From contig CAKPGU010000004.1 in NCBI GenBank assembly GCA_934155265.1, positions 1-64,000 on the forward strand: a stretch of DNA of 64,000 nt, read 5' to 3'. A program made the position numbers and the translations under genes. Shown piece by piece: positions 17,715 through 27,302 of the stretch; position 1 is the stretch's first letter, and each line of letters opens with the position of its first letter. The DNA comes from an uncultured Clostridia bacterium (GTDB lineage: Bacteria; Bacillota; Clostridia; TANB77; CAG-508). The notes beneath the pieces were generated by a model that saw nothing but the letters and a program-made list of their open reading frames with translations, ran no database searches and had not been told where the DNA came from.

Positions 17715-17755
17715 AAAAGGATAATTTTTATCAAAACTAAAAATTATCCTTTTTT
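17715..17755. terminator. Bidirectional terminator after typA
   Basis: AAAAAGGATAATTTTTA pairs with TAAAAATTATCCTTTTTT around a short A-rich loop; U tracts occur in both directions. It lies just past the typA stop. Confidence 0.85.
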
Positions 17756-17760
17756 ATTAC

Positions 17761-19584
17761 TTATGCTTTATTAGCATTTCTTGCTGCTCTTTCTCTTTCT
17801 TTATTGTCTAAGATTTTCTTTCTTAATCTGATTGATTTTGGAGTAACTTCAACTAATTCATCATCTTGAATAAACTCAATAGCTTTTTCAAGTGACATTT
17901 GAATTGGTGGTACTAATCTTAAAGCATCATCAGAACCAGAAGCTCTTGTATTAGTTAAATGTTTTTCTTTACATACATTTATAGCTAAATCTTCTCCTCT
18001 TGAATTTAATCCAACTATCATTCCTTCATATACATCAACACCAGGACCTATGAATAATTCACCTTTATCTTGTGCATTATATAGACCATATGTTATTGAT
18101 GTTCCAGCTTCAAATGCTACAATTGTTCCTCTAACTCTTGCAACAACTTCACCTTTGAATGGTTCATAGCAATCAAATATGCTATTCATAACTCCTTCAC
18201 CCTTTGTATCTGTAAGGAATTCTGTTCTATATCCAATTAATCCTCTTGCTGGAATCTTGAATTCTATTTTTGTATGTCCTGCTTCAGCTGGTTCCATATT
18301 AACCATTTCAGCTTTTCTTCTTCCTAATTTTTCAATTACTGTTCCAACTGAATCATCTGGAATGTTTACAACTAATCTTTCGATTGGTTCACATTTTACA
18401 CCATCAATTTCTTTCATGATTACTTTTGGTCTAGATACTAATAATTCATATCCTTCTCTTCTCATTGTTTCTATTAATACTGATAAATGTAATTCTCCTC
18501 TTCCTGATACTATAAATGAATCAGGTGATGCTGTTTCTTCAACTCTTAAGCTTACATTTCTGTCTAATTCTTTAAATAATCTATCTCTTAAATGTCTTGA
18601 TGTTATAAATTGTCCTTCTCTTCCTGCAAATGGTCCATTGTTTACACTAAATGTCATAGATACTGTTGGTTCATCAATATCAACAAATGGTATTTTTTCT
18701 GGGTTGTTGAAATCACAAATTGTATCTCCAATATGAATATTTGGAATACCAGCAACTTCAATAATATCTCCTGCAGAAGCTTCATCAACTTCAACTTTCT
18801 TTAATCCCATATGTGTATAAACTTTTGCGATTCTTCCTTGTGAAACTTTATCGTCTTTTTCACAAATGCTTACAGGCATACCAACTTTTATTGTTCCTCT
18901 TTCAAGTCTTCCTACTGCAATTCTTCCAACATAATCATCATAATCGATGTTTGAAACTAACATTTGAGCAGGTCCATCAACTTCACAATTTGGAGCTTGA
19001 ATTGTATTTATTATTGTCTCAAATAAACATGTTAAATCTCCATCTGGATCATCTAAATTTAATTTTGCAACTCCATTTTTTGCTGAAGCATATACTACTG
19101 GAAAGTCTAATTGATCATCATTTGCTTCCAATTCTATAAATAATTCCATTACTTCGTCTAATACTTTTTGAGGTTCTGCACCTGGTCTATCAATTTTATT
19201 GATTACTACGATTGGTTTTAAGTTCATTGCTAATGATTTTTTTAATACTTCTCTTGTTTGAGGCATTGCACCTTCAAATGCATCAACCAACAAAAGTACT
19301 CCATCAACTGTTTTTAAAACTCTTTCTACTTCTCCACCAAAATCAGCATGTCCAGGAGTATCAACTATATTGATTTTTACTCCATTAAACATAACAGCTG
19401 TATTTTTAGCTAATATTGTGATTCCTCTTTCTTTTTCTTGATCATTTGAGTCCATTACTCTTTCTGCTACTTGTTCATTATCTCTAAATACATGGCTTTG
19501 TCTTAATAATGCATCTACTAATGTTGTTTTTCCATGGTCAACGTGTGCTATAATTGCGATATTTCTTATATTTTTATTATTCAT
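17761..19584 (-). CDS. typA: Translational GTPase TypA/BipA
   Basis: A ribosome-binding GTPase of the EF-G class involved in 50S assembly and growth at low temperature. G motifs: AHVDHGKTT (13-21), RGITI switch [10 protein letters not shown] and NKIDRPGA. Domain II, the EF-G-like domains III and V and the BipA-specific C-terminal domain (from about 480, including [14 protein letters not shown]) complete the normal 607-residue length. The AGAAGGAG site supports the ATG. The plsC gene lies 17 bases upstream in the same direction. Confidence 0.97.
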   Translation of the reverse strand: MNNKNIRNIAIIAHVDHGKTTLVDALLRQSHVFRDNEQVAERVMDSNDQEKERGITILAKNTAVMFNGVKINIVDTPGHADFGGEVERVLKTVDGVLLLVDAFEGAMPQTREVLKKSLAMNLKPIVVINKIDRPGAEPQKVLDEVMELFIELEANDDQLDFPVVYASAKNGVAKLNLDDPDGDLTCLFETIINTIQAPNCEVDGPAQMLVSNIDYDDYVGRIAVGRLERGTIKVGMPVSICEKDDKVSQGRIAKVYTHMGLKKVEVDEASAGDIIEVAGIPNIHIGDTICDFNNPEKIPFVDIDEPTVSMTFSVNNGPFAGREGQFITSRHLRDRLFKELDRNVSLRVEETASPDSFIVSGRGELHLSVLIETMRREGYELLVSRPKVIMKEIDGVKCEPIERLVVNIPDDSVGTVIEKLGRRKAEMVNMEPAEAGHTKIEFKIPARGLIGYRTEFLTDTKGEGVMNSIFDCYEPFKGEVVARVRGTIVAFEAGTSITYGLYNAQDKGELFIGPGVDVYEGMIVGLNSRGEDLAINVCKEKHLTNTRASGSDDALRLVPPIQMSLEKAIEFIQDDELVEVTPKSIRLRKKILDNKERERAARNANKA

Positions 19585-19601
19585 TTTTAATTCTCCTTCT
19601 A

Positions 19602-20198
19602 TTATTTACTTTTTGCTAATTTTATTATTTCATTCATTATTTCTTCTGTAATTTCATCTAATTCATCTTTGCTTCTGCCTTTAAAGTCCATTGGCTTTCC
19701 ATATCTTATAGTCATCTTGTGGAAAAGTTTCTCGCCCCCACTTATCCCAACAGGAATTACTCTTGCACCAGTTCTTACAGCAAAAAATGCAGCACCATCT
19801 TTTACTTTTTCTCCTTTTTCTAGTCCGTTTCTTGTCCCTTCTGGGAATAATGCTATACTTTCACCATTTTTCAAAGCTTTTAATGTTGTTTTTACTGCTG
19901 ATAAATCTTTAGAATCTCTTTTAACATATATTCCTCCAAAAACAACTCCTAAAAATGCGAAAAATGGATTTTTCTTAAGTTCTTCTTTAGCAAGAAATCT
20001 TACATGCCTTTGTGCTGTAACTACTATTAATGGCGGATCTTTATATGTTCTATGATTTCCACAATAAATAAGTGGTTCTTTTTTGTCCTTTGGAATGTTT
20101 TCTTTTCCCTCAACTTTTACTCTATAAAACACTAAGAAATATAGTCTTATAAAAAATCTTACTATTACTCTAATTATTTTTTCTACTACTTCTTTCAT
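19602..20198 (-). CDS. plsC: 1-acyl-sn-glycerol-3-phosphate acyltransferase
   Basis: Transfers an acyl chain to lysophosphatidic acid to make phosphatidic acid for membrane lipids. The HX4D motif appears as NHRTYKDPP (about 48-56), and the substrate-binding FPEGTRN follows at about 119-125. An N-terminal hydrophobic helix (about 9-27) anchors it to the membrane. The length of 198 residues is typical of the short bacterial form. It begins 3 bases after the stop of the 20202 gene, so the two are surely co-expressed. Confidence 0.92.
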   Translation of the reverse strand: MKEVVEKIIRVIVRFFIRLYFLVFYRVKVEGKENIPKDKKEPLIYCGNHRTYKDPPLIVVTAQRHVRFLAKEELKKNPFFAFLGVVFGGIYVKRDSKDLSAVKTTLKALKNGESIALFPEGTRNGLEKGEKVKDGAAFFAVRTGARVIPVGISGGEKLFHKMTIRYGKPMDFKGRSKDELDEITEEIMNEIIKLAKSK

Positions 20199-20201
20199 TT
20201 G

Positions 20202-21047
20202 TTACACCTCTTCCCTTCCAGGTACATAGACACTCTTTGCTACTACATCCATCGAAATTACATTCATCGCTGTTAAATTTTCTATTTCTCTTGTTGCCTT
20301 TTCTTTAAATGTTTTTAATGTTTCTTGAATGTTGAATCCATATGTTACAGCAACTTCCATATATATAGTTGGTCCTGCTTCTGTACTTGTTACTCTAGTT
20401 CTTATAACTTTGTGTATTGCTGGCATCTCTTCTGCTAAGTATTCTATTATTTGTCTAAATACTGTATCTGAAATTGTAAATTTTCCTAAATAACTAAATG
20501 TTGGTCTAATTATTGTCTTTTCTGATATATATGGCTTTTGTCCAACTCCTTTAGATTTGAATATTTGTAAAGGATCTAATAAATATCCTGAAAAATCTTT
20601 TTTTAATTCAAATGTTGGTACTGGAATAACATGTTTTCCTTCTGTTACACGTATATGTCTTGCTGTTTGCATCTCTTCTTCTGTTGCAACTTCATTTATA
20701 TAAGTTGTATCAGATACTTCTGGAAGTCCAAGATTTTTGGCTATCTTTTGAACCATTCCATCAGATGTTCCTAATATTAAGATTTTGTCTGGCTTGTATT
20801 TTTTTAAAGCTTTTTCTATCGGCTTTCTTTCTTCTTCTTCATAAAATAATGCATGTTTTACTGTTTCTATCTTTGTTGGTGCCTTTTTAGCAGATAATCC
20901 TGCAACAATTTCATTATCCATGATTAATAATCCATCATCTATTATGAAATGTATTCCTTTTTCACTTGCTACCATTTGTGCTCTATAACTTTTGCCTGTC
21001 CCAGACGGTCCTACAAATGCATATACTTTTATTTTTTCAAATAACAT
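20202..21047 (-). CDS. P-loop ATPase with C-terminal Asp23/Gls24-like domain
   Basis: The N-terminus has a clean Walker A motif, FVGPSGTGKSYRA (11-23), followed by KYKPDKILILGTSDG, which looks like a nucleotide kinase-like core. The last 100 residues (from about KKPYISEKTIIRP) end in a segment resembling the Asp23/Gls24 (DUF322) fold, with IRTRVTSTEAGPTIYMEVAV and ENLTAMNVISMDVVAKSV. Proteins of this build occur in Firmicutes but their reaction is unknown to me. It directly precedes plsC. A structural role at the membrane or envelope is possible from the Asp23 resemblance, but this is inference. Confidence 0.65.
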   Translation of the reverse strand: MLFEKIKVYAFVGPSGTGKSYRAQMVASEKGIHFIIDDGLLIMDNEIVAGLSAKKAPTKIETVKHALFYEEEERKPIEKALKKYKPDKILILGTSDGMVQKIAKNLGLPEVSDTTYINEVATEEEMQTARHIRVTEGKHVIPVPTFELKKDFSGYLLDPLQIFKSKGVGQKPYISEKTIIRPTFSYLGKFTISDTVFRQIIEYLAEEMPAIHKVIRTRVTSTEAGPTIYMEVAVTYGFNIQETLKTFKEKATREIENLTAMNVISMDVVAKSVYVPGREEV

Positions 21048-21087
21048 TTTTTTCTCCTCTTATTCATTGCTTGTTTTCAATGAGAAA

Positions 21088-21105
21088 GGCACGATTTGTC
21101 GTGCC
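21088..21105 (-). terminator. Terminator after the membrane glycosyltransferase
   Basis: GGCACGACAAATCGTGCC forms a 7-bp stem with a 4-base loop on the minus strand, followed by TTTCTCATT. Weak U tract but well placed. Confidence 0.7.
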
Positions 21106-21131
21106 TCTATTTTTCTAATTTTTCTCTAGTG

Positions 21132-22391
21132 TTAAATCTTTTCTGGTGCTTCTTCGGCATCAGTACTTACTTCTGCAATCTTTATATTTCTAACATGATC
21201 AATTTTTTCCCATGTTGTTTCTCTTTTAAATAAGCATTTAATATTAATTATTACCCATGTTCCCATGAATGCTGGATAACATAGTAACCCTTTTATCATA
21301 GGTTTTATTGGCTTTTTATCTAATATCATTGCAAGTAAAGCTGTTCCAATTGGTAGTAATAATGTTGGTATTAAATAATTTAATAAATTTACTATAAATT
21401 CAGCCCCATTCATTGTTTGTGCTGCATACATTACACAATTAATTAACATTAATACCATTGTTATTATAAGCATTGGTGTTGTTCCAGCAATATATAAAAA
21501 TCCATCTAAATTCATTAATGTTTTGTGTTCTTTTACTGCTAAGAATAATTCTTTTGTATATCTTTTTATACATTGCATATGTCCAACTGTCCATCTACTT
21601 CTTTGTGACCATGATTGCTTAAATGATGTTGGTTGTTCATCATATACAATAGCATCTGTTGCCCAACCTAATTTTTTACCTTTTATAATTCTTTTTAGAG
21701 AAAATTCAATATCTTCTGTTAATGTTTCTGTTTCCCATCCATTTGGTTTTACTACATCAAATTTAACCATAAATCCTGTACCATTTAATAATGGTGATAA
21801 ACCTATATTATATCTTGCTAAATGGTATAATCTGTGCATTGACCAATAGAATAGTGCATATCCTGCTGTAATCCAGTTATCTGTTGGATTCTTGATATCT
21901 CTATATCCTTGAACTACATCTTCTCCTTGGCATAATTTCTTGTTCATATTAACAATAAAATCTTTATCAACAATATTGTCAGCATCGAAAACAAAGAATG
22001 CATCATAATCAGCATTTTCTTCAATTTTTTGTTTTAAAAACCATTGTAATGCATAACCTTTTGTTTTATGTGCCGGATCAAATCTTTCGAAAACTATTGC
22101 TCCTGCTTTTCTTGCAACTTCTGCTGTATTATCTGTACAGTTATCTGCGATTACATATATATCATATAAATTTTTATCATATGTCTGATTTTTTAAACTT
22201 TCTATTAAATTACTTACTACTGCTTCTTCATTGTGTGCTGGTATTATCGCCATAAATTTATGATTTTTATTTGTTAAATATGGTTTATCTTTTAATTTTA
22301 CTAATGAGCATAAGCTAACAACAGTTTGATAGCACCAATATGCTGTTAAAATATAAACCAAGACTTGCTTTAGTATATATAAATATTCCAT
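21132..22391 (-). CDS. Membrane-bound processive glycosyltransferase, GT2 family
   Basis: A 419-residue protein with an N-terminal membrane helix (about 5-28), a GT2 catalytic domain and at least three C-terminal membrane helices. Catalytic features: AIIPAHNEE (about 49-57), ADNCTDNT, FVFDADN (the metal-binding DxD), TEDIEFS, and the QRSRWTVGH (Q/RxxRW) motif, which together mark processive enzymes such as the hyaluronan/chitin/PNAG synthases. It probably extends a surface polysaccharide; the sugar cannot be told. It stands alone with its own promoter and terminator. Confidence 0.85.
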   Translation of the reverse strand: MEYLYILKQVLVYILTAYWCYQTVVSLCSLVKLKDKPYLTNKNHKFMAIIPAHNEEAVVSNLIESLKNQTYDKNLYDIYVIADNCTDNTAEVARKAGAIVFERFDPAHKTKGYALQWFLKQKIEENADYDAFFVFDADNIVDKDFIVNMNKKLCQGEDVVQGYRDIKNPTDNWITAGYALFYWSMHRLYHLARYNIGLSPLLNGTGFMVKFDVVKPNGWETETLTEDIEFSLKRIIKGKKLGWATDAIVYDEQPTSFKQSWSQRSRWTVGHMQCIKRYTKELFLAVKEHKTLMNLDGFLYIAGTTPMLIITMVLMLINCVMYAAQTMNGAEFIVNLLNYLIPTLLLPIGTALLAMILDKKPIKPMIKGLLCYPAFMGTWVIINIKCLFKRETTWEKIDHVRNIKIAEVSTDAEEAPEKI

Positions 22392-22446
22392 TTTTTCCCT
22401 CTCTTTATTTTTGGTTATACCTATATTTTATTTTTTCACTTTTTAT

Positions 22447-22475
22447 ATTATACTATTAATTGATTTTTTTTGCAA
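22447..22475 (-). promoter_or_regulatory. Promoter of the membrane glycosyltransferase
   Basis: TTGCAA, 17 bases, TATAAT on the minus strand, 56 bases before the start. Confidence 0.7.
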
Positions 22476-22517
22476 TATTTTTACCAAAATTTCTTCAATT
22501 TATCCAAATCTTAATAA

Positions 22518-22546
22518 TTGACTCTTTCAGCTAATTGTGTTATAAT
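22518..22546 (+). promoter_or_regulatory. Promoter of the 22599 gene
   Basis: TTGACT, 17 bases, TATAAT on the plus strand, 52 bases before the ATG. Confidence 0.85.
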
Positions 22547-22598
22547 ATTTCCGTCGTTTATTTTAAGATTTTCCAACTAACTAGAAGGGAGACTATTT

Positions 22599-23063
22599 AT
22601 GTACTTACTCAAAACGCTTTCAACCCGGAATGACGCCGTTGTTGCACAAAACGGAATCAAAATTGTAAACATGTGGTGTTCTCGCCCTACTGCTTTAAAA
22701 TTTAAAGTTTTCAATACCTTTTGGGGTGATACCGATATTCAAGTTAAATGCACAACTGGTATTGCAAAATTCACAAAAATTGCTCAAAGTCTTTATTTGC
22801 TTTCATATGCAAATCACTTTGAACAGAGAGATCTCAAAGATGGCTTTAAACAATTGAATTTTTTTGTAGGAGATTATCAGTCAGAAAATGTAGAAGGTTA
22901 TATTTTATTCATTGAAAACGAAAATAACATTGAAACAAATGGTGAAGTGATTTTTAACAAGCATCCTCATGAAATTGTAGTACTTCTTAAAGATGGTCAA
23001 CATTTGGATTTTTCCGGAAAAAGAGCAGTCGTACAAAAAGACACTTTGCTTTTGCAAGTATAA
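22599..23063 (+). CDS. Hypothetical protein, likely acquired
   Basis: A 154-residue protein I do not recognise. It has no signal peptide or membrane helix and appears to be a mixed alpha/beta cytosolic protein; EGYILFIENENN and HEIVVLLKDGQHLDFSGK look like beta strands. The ATG follows AGAAGGGAG. It is a single plus-strand gene with its own promoter and a terminator shared with pyk, and has more G/C in codon third positions than its neighbours, like the genes at 15520 and 35578. Confidence 0.65.
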   Translation: MYLLKTLSTRNDAVVAQNGIKIVNMWCSRPTALKFKVFNTFWGDTDIQVKCTTGIAKFTKIAQSLYLLSYANHFEQRDLKDGFKQLNFFVGDYQSENVEGYILFIENENNIETNGEVIFNKHPHEIVVLLKDGQHLDFSGKRAVVQKDTLLLQV

Positions 23064-23074
23064 TAACTAAATAA

Positions 23075-23108
23075 AAAAGACAGAGAATTTAAAAGCTCTG
23101 TCTTTTTT
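23075..23108. terminator. Bidirectional terminator between convergent genes
   Basis: AAAAAAGACAGAG and CTCTGTCTTTTTT flank AATTTAAAAG, giving U tracts both ways between the 22599 gene and pyk. Confidence 0.9.
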
Positions 23109-23124
23109 ATTATATATTATCTCA

Positions 23125-24558
23125 TTAGATTCTTAAGATTCCACCAAGATATTTTTTAGTCATACCACTAGCAAATGTTTTAGCTCCTCCTGAAAGAACT
23201 ACAACATCACCTTTTTCAAGGATTTCTTTATCTTTTAATTTTTGAATTCCTTTGTCAATTGTTTCTTCAATTGTTTCACCAGCATCAACATAGATTGGTG
23301 TAACGTTCCAAGCTAAAGCTAATTGACGGAATGTTCTCTTATTATCTGTTATAGCTAAGATTGGGCATCCTGCTCCTAAACCAGCTAATCTTCTAGCAGA
23401 ATCACCTGTATGTGTATAAGCTACAATAGCATCTGCATTCATGTTTTTAGCTGTTACACATGATGTATATGCAAGTTTTGCTTCATCATCTGATAAAACA
23501 ATATCTTCGCTGTTTGCGAATCTCTTCCAGTAATGAATTTCTGGTTCAACTCTATTTGCTATTTTAACCATTGTTTTAACACATTCTACTGGATAATCAC
23601 CTTGAGCACATTCTCCAGAAAGCATGATAGCACTTGTTCTATCATAAATAGCGTTTGCTACGTCACTTGCTTCTGCTCTTGTTGGTAATGGTTGATGTGT
23701 CATTGATTCAAGCATTTGTGTAGCTGTTATAGCTGGTTTGAATAATTTATTACATGTTCTAATAATTCTCTTTTGAACTACTGGTGGTTCTGTAAAGTCT
23801 GTTTCTGTAGCCATATCACCACGAGCTATCATTTGAGCATCTGCTTCTTCAAGGATAGCATCTAAATTTGATAATCCTTCTATATTTTCTATTTTTGTTA
23901 TTATTTGGATGTCTTTTCCACCATTTTCGTCTAATACTTTTCTAACATTTCTTATATCATCTAAGTTTCTTGCAAATGAAATTGCAACAAAGTCATAATC
24001 ATGTTCACAAGCTGATTTTAAGTCTGCAATATCTTTTTCAGCTAAACCTGGTAATCTGATTACTGTTCCAGGTAAGTTCATTGTTTTTCTGCTTCCTAAT
24101 CCATTTCCATGAACTACTGTTGTAACAATGTCTTTTCCAACAACTTCGTCAACTTTTAATTCAATTGCACCATCATCGATTAAGATTTTTGTTCCTGGTT
24201 GTACATCTTTGTATAATTCTTTATATGTTACAGAAACTTTTTCTTCGTCTCCTGTAATATCTTCATTTACTAATGTGAATTTTTGTCCATCTTTTAATTG
24301 AATTTTTGTATTTTTACCTGTATATAACATTCCTGTTCTTATTTCAGGACCTTTCATATCAAGTAACATTGGGATAGGTAAATCTAATTCTTCTCTTAAT
24401 CTTGCGATTGTTTCAGATTTTTCTGATTGTTCATCCCAACTTCCATGAGAATAATTAATTCTACATACATTTAAACCTGCTTCAAATAATTCTTCTAATT
24501 TGTTTTCACTAGCTGGACCTATTGTTCCTACTATTTTTGTTTTTCTTAATCTTTTCAC
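23125..24558 (-). CDS. pyk: Pyruvate kinase
   Basis: Makes pyruvate and ATP from phosphoenolpyruvate and ADP. Signature elements: TIGPASEN near the start, RINYSHGSWDE, MLLDMKGPEIRTG, the catalytic IITKIENIEGLSN, MIARGDMATE, and TATQMLESM with PTRAEASDVANA. The C-terminal alpha/beta allosteric domain is present; the extra PEP-utiliser domain found in Bacillus is absent, so 477 residues is a normal short form. It follows rpmF but has its own promoter at 24593-24620. Confidence 0.97.
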   Translation of the reverse strand: MKRLRKTKIVGTIGPASENKLEELFEAGLNVCRINYSHGSWDEQSEKSETIARLREELDLPIPMLLDMKGPEIRTGMLYTGKNTKIQLKDGQKFTLVNEDITGDEEKVSVTYKELYKDVQPGTKILIDDGAIELKVDEVVGKDIVTTVVHGNGLGSRKTMNLPGTVIRLPGLAEKDIADLKSACEHDYDFVAISFARNLDDIRNVRKVLDENGGKDIQIITKIENIEGLSNLDAILEEADAQMIARGDMATETDFTEPPVVQKRIIRTCNKLFKPAITATQMLESMTHQPLPTRAEASDVANAIYDRTSAIMLSGECAQGDYPVECVKTMVKIANRVEPEIHYWKRFANSEDIVLSDDEAKLAYTSCVTAKNMNADAIVAYTHTGDSARRLAGLGAGCPILAITDNKRTFRQLALAWNVTPIYVDAGETIEETIDKGIQKLKDKEILEKGDVVVLSGGAKTFASGMTKKYLGGILRI

Positions 24559-24592
24559 TTTTAATTCCTCCCTTAATTTTACAACTTTGTTT

Positions 24593-24620
24593 ATTATATC
24601 ACTTACTTATAATAAGTCAA
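24593..24620 (-). promoter_or_regulatory. Promoter of pyk
   Basis: TTGACT, 16 bases, TATAAT on the minus strand, about 35 bases before the start codon. Confidence 0.75.
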
Positions 24621-24655
24621 GTTATAATCTTTAACGCTAACATAACACGGCAAAA

Positions 24656-24677
24656 AACGCCCTACTATTACGGCGTT
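24656..24677 (-). terminator. Terminator of rpmF
   Basis: AACGCC and GGCGTT flank a ten-base loop; on the minus strand the stem is followed by TTTTTTGCC. It lies 10 bases beyond the rpmF stop. Confidence 0.82.
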
Positions 24678-24687
24678 CATCTGCTTA

Positions 24688-24873
24688 CTATTCTTCTACT
24701 TTTTTTGCAACTACTTCTTTTCCATCATAATATCCACAGTTAGAGCAAACTCTATGTGGTAATACTGGTTCATGACAATGTGGGCAAGTAGCAAATTTTG
24801 GTTGTTCTACTTTCCATGTTGATCTTTTTGAATGTGTTCTAGCTTTTGACCATCTTCTTTTTGGTTGTGCCAT
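24688..24873 (-). CDS. rpmF: Ribosomal protein L32, zinc-binding form
   Basis: A 61-residue protein of the large subunit. It opens MAQPKRRWSKARTHSKRS, as nearly all bacterial L32 proteins do, and keeps the zinc ribbon cysteines in CPHC and CSNC. The start is the ATG at 24873 behind GGGGGGATT; the open frame upstream is leader. The yceD-like DUF177 gene that often precedes rpmF is not here. A perfect consensus promoter lies 87 bases upstream. Confidence 0.96.
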   Translation of the reverse strand: MAQPKRRWSKARTHSKRSTWKVEQPKFATCPHCHEPVLPHRVCSNCGYYDGKEVVAKKVEE

Positions 24874-24959
24874 CTTAATCCCCCCTCGCATTAAAGATAT
24901 ATTTATATATCTATTCATTTTTTACAATTTATAACGACAAACATTTTTGTCACCTTAGA

Positions 24960-24988
24960 ATTATACTAAGATTTTTACAATTTGTCAA
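24960..24988 (-). promoter_or_regulatory. Consensus promoter of rpmF
   Basis: TTGACA, 17 bases, TATAAT on the minus strand. Exact match in both hexamers, as expected for a ribosomal protein gene. Confidence 0.88.
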
Positions 24989-25035
24989 CATTTTTTCGAT
25001 AATTTGTGCATATAATTTGAAATAGGAGGCTTTTT

Positions 25036-26889
25036 ATGTGTGGAATTGTTGGATTTGTTAATTATAAACAAGATATTTCTAATTACAAAAGTATTTTATT
25101 ACAAATGAATAATACTCTTTCTAGACGTGGTCCTGATGAAGAGGGAAATTTTATAGCTAATCATGTTGCTCTTGCTCACAAACGATTGATAGTTATAGAT
25201 CCTGATGGCGGAAAACAGCCTATGCGAAAAAAAGGACCGACCCCAGATTCGTATTTTACAATTGTATATAATGGTCAAATTTACAATACAAAAGAATTAC
25301 GTCAAATTCTTGAGGAACATGGTTTTACTTTTGAGAGTCACAGTGATACAGAAGTTTTATTAAAAAGTTACATATATTATGGAAGAGATGTTGTTAATCA
25401 TCTAAATGGAATCTTTGCTTTTGCTATTTGGGATTCTGAAAAAGAAGAGCTCTTTATGGCAAGAGATCATTTTGGAGTTAAACCTTTATTTTACACAATG
25501 CAAAATAATTCTTTTATATTTGCATCTGAAATAAAGGCATTATTCCAATATCCTGGTGTTCAGAAAATTTTAGACAAACAAGGGATTTGTGAATTATTTG
25601 GAATTGGTCCTGCACATACCCCAGGAACAACCATCTTTAATAATATATTTGAATTAAAACCAGCTCATTTTGCAATCTTCAACCGTTCTGGATTACACAT
25701 TGAAAAATATTGGAGTTTAAAAAGTGAACCACATACAGAAACATTTGCCCAGACTTGTACACATCTAGACTTTCTATTAAAAGATGCTATTACAAGACAG
25801 CTTGTTTCTGATGTTCCTTTATGCACTTTTTTATCTGGAGGCTTAGACTCTAGCATCATTACTAAATATGCTGCAGATTATTGCTATGAAAATGGCCTAC
25901 CTCCACTTGATACTTATTCAATTGATTATGTGGATAATGATAAGAATTTTGTAAAGAGTGATTTTCAACCAAACTCTGACAACTATTATATTAATTTGAT
26001 GGTTAACCGTCTGCATACAAACCATCACCCTATTGTTATTGATACTCCTGAACTTGCAGAATATTTGGAAGATGCAATGATTGCACGTGATATGCCAGGA
26101 ATGGCTGACATAGACTCTTCTCTACTTCTCTTCTGTAAAAATGTAAAACCAACTGCAACAGTATCTCTTACAGGTGAATGTGCAGATGAAATCTTTGGGG
26201 GATATCCTTGGTTCTTCCGCGAAGATGCCCTTCAAAGCGGAACTTTTCCATGGTCTATTGCAATCTCAGAGCGTCAAACTTTATTGCATCCAAGCATTGC
26301 AAAAAAAGTAGAACTTAAAGATTATATTAATTATAGATATCAAGAAAGTCTTTCTGAACTTGAAATTTTGGATACAGATTCAATTGAAACTGCTGAAAAA
26401 AGGAAAATATCATATCTTACCATGAATTGGTTCATGCAAACTCTTTTGGACCGTTCTGATAGAATGGCTATGTATAACGGTTTTGAGCTTCGTGTTCCTT
26501 TCTGTGATTATAGATTGGCACAATATGTTTGGAATATTCCTTGGGAAATAAAAGCTCTTAACGGTAGAGAAAAAGGGTTACTTCGCTATGTTTCTCGAAA
26601 ATATCTTCCTGCTGAAATTGTGGATAGAAAAAAGAGTCCTTATCCAAAGACTCATAATCCAACTTATTTACTAAAGGTAAAATCTATGCTTTCAGATATA
26701 ATGGCAAATCGTCAAGCTCCAATTAATTATCTTTTAAATAGAGAATATATTTTAAATATTTTAGAAACCGATGGCAAGGCTTTTTCTCGCCCTTGGTTTG
26801 GTCAGCTTATGACTGGACCTCAACTTATGGCTTACCTTTGTCAGGTTAATATGTGGCTTGAGAAGTATAAACCTATCATTAAAATGTAA
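25036..26889 (+). CDS. asnB: Asparagine synthetase (glutamine-hydrolysing)
   Basis: Makes asparagine from aspartate, glutamine and ATP. The N-terminal class II glutaminase begins at Cys2 (MCGIVGFVN), with RRGPDEEG and YNGQIYNT; the synthetase half has the PP-loop LSGGLDSS (about 266-273), YSIDYVDND and TGECADEIFGGYPWF. At 617 residues it is full length. Residues about 65-72 (KKGPTPDS) are encoded by a stretch matching one arm of the palindromic repeat family, in a loop that varies between homologues. The AATAGGAGG site supports the ATG. Downstream lies a complete copy of the same repeat. Confidence 0.94.
   Translation: MCGIVGFVNYKQDISNYKSILLQMNNTLSRRGPDEEGNFIANHVALAHKRLIVIDPDGGKQPMRKKGPTPDSYFTIVYNGQIYNTKELRQILEEHGFTFESHSDTEVLLKSYIYYGRDVVNHLNGIFAFAIWDSEKEELFMARDHFGVKPLFYTMQNNSFIFASEIKALFQYPGVQKILDKQGICELFGIGPAHTPGTTIFNNIFELKPAHFAIFNRSGLHIEKYWSLKSEPHTETFAQTCTHLDFLLKDAITRQLVSDVPLCTFLSGGLDSSIITKYAADYCYENGLPPLDTYSIDYVDNDKNFVKSDFQPNSDNYYINLMVNRLHTNHHPIVIDTPELAEYLEDAMIARDMPGMADIDSSLLLFCKNVKPTATVSLTGECADEIFGGYPWFFREDALQSGTFPWSIAISERQTLLHPSIAKKVELKDYINYRYQESLSELEILDTDSIETAEKRKISYLTMNWFMQTLLDRSDRMAMYNGFELRVPFCDYRLAQYVWNIPWEIKALNGREKGLLRYVSRKYLPAEIVDRKKSPYPKTHNPTYLLKVKSMLSDIMANRQAPINYLLNREYILNILETDGKAFSRPWFGQLMTGPQLMAYLCQVNMWLEKYKPIIKM
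25227..25249. repeat. Repeat-arm-like sequence inside asnB
   Basis: GGACCGACCCCAGATT with a preceding A tract matches the repeat arm CACCGACCCCAAATT at 13 of 14 core bases (ACCGACCCCAAATT). It lies in frame within the glutaminase domain without disrupting it. Confidence 0.5.
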
Positions 26890-26895
26890 ATTTGG

Positions 26896-26960
26896 TGACA
26901 ATTTGGTGTCGGTGTTTTTCTTGACACTCTGTCAAAAAAAACACCGACACCAAATTGTCA
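26896..26960. repeat. Inverted repeat of the GGTGTCGGTG subtype
   Basis: TGACAATTTGGTGTCGGTG and its complement CACCGACACCAAATTGTCA enclose T/A tracts and CTC, nearly perfect. It lies between convergent asnB and the transporter gene. The core is GGTGTCGG on both arms where other copies have GGGGTCGG, so the paired arms changed together. Confidence 0.9.
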
Positions 26961-26966
26961 AAATTA

Positions 26967-27302
26967 TCACATATAATATACCGCAATCCCTATCAAAATA
27001 AGTGCATTGCCCAAAACTTTCTTTTTAGTTATTTTTTCTCCTAAAAGCCTATTACTTAGTATCATAACAAAAAGATATCCTAAAGACTCAATTATTGGTT
27101 CATTTTTATATGGAACTCCTTTAAGTCCTAGCACAACCAAGACTGTAGAAAGTACCATAAGACCATATCCAGTTATCACATATATATTTAAATATTCTTT
27201 TATAATTGATTTATATGTTTTAGAAGCACTTTTCTTCAAAATTATTTGAGAAATTGAACTTACTAAAACAGCTAATATTAATAAAAACACATATTTATTC
27301 AT
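26967..27302 (-). CDS. Half-size DMT-superfamily transporter subunit
   Basis: A 111-residue protein of four membrane helices, of the EamA/SMR size class. It overlaps the preceding half-transporter gene by 8 bases (ATGAATAA), so translation is coupled and the two probably form a heterodimer, as ArnE and ArnF do when flipping undecaprenyl-phosphate aminoarabinose. IIESLGYLFVMILSNRLLGEKIT is the typical end of such units. I take the ATG at 27302; a GTG two codons earlier is also possible. Substrate is inferred from the neighbouring glycosyltransferases. Confidence 0.72.
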   Translation of the reverse strand: MNKYVFLLILAVLVSSISQIILKKSASKTYKSIIKEYLNIYVITGYGLMVLSTVLVVLGLKGVPYKNEPIIESLGYLFVMILSNRLLGEKITKKKVLGNALILIGIAVYYM

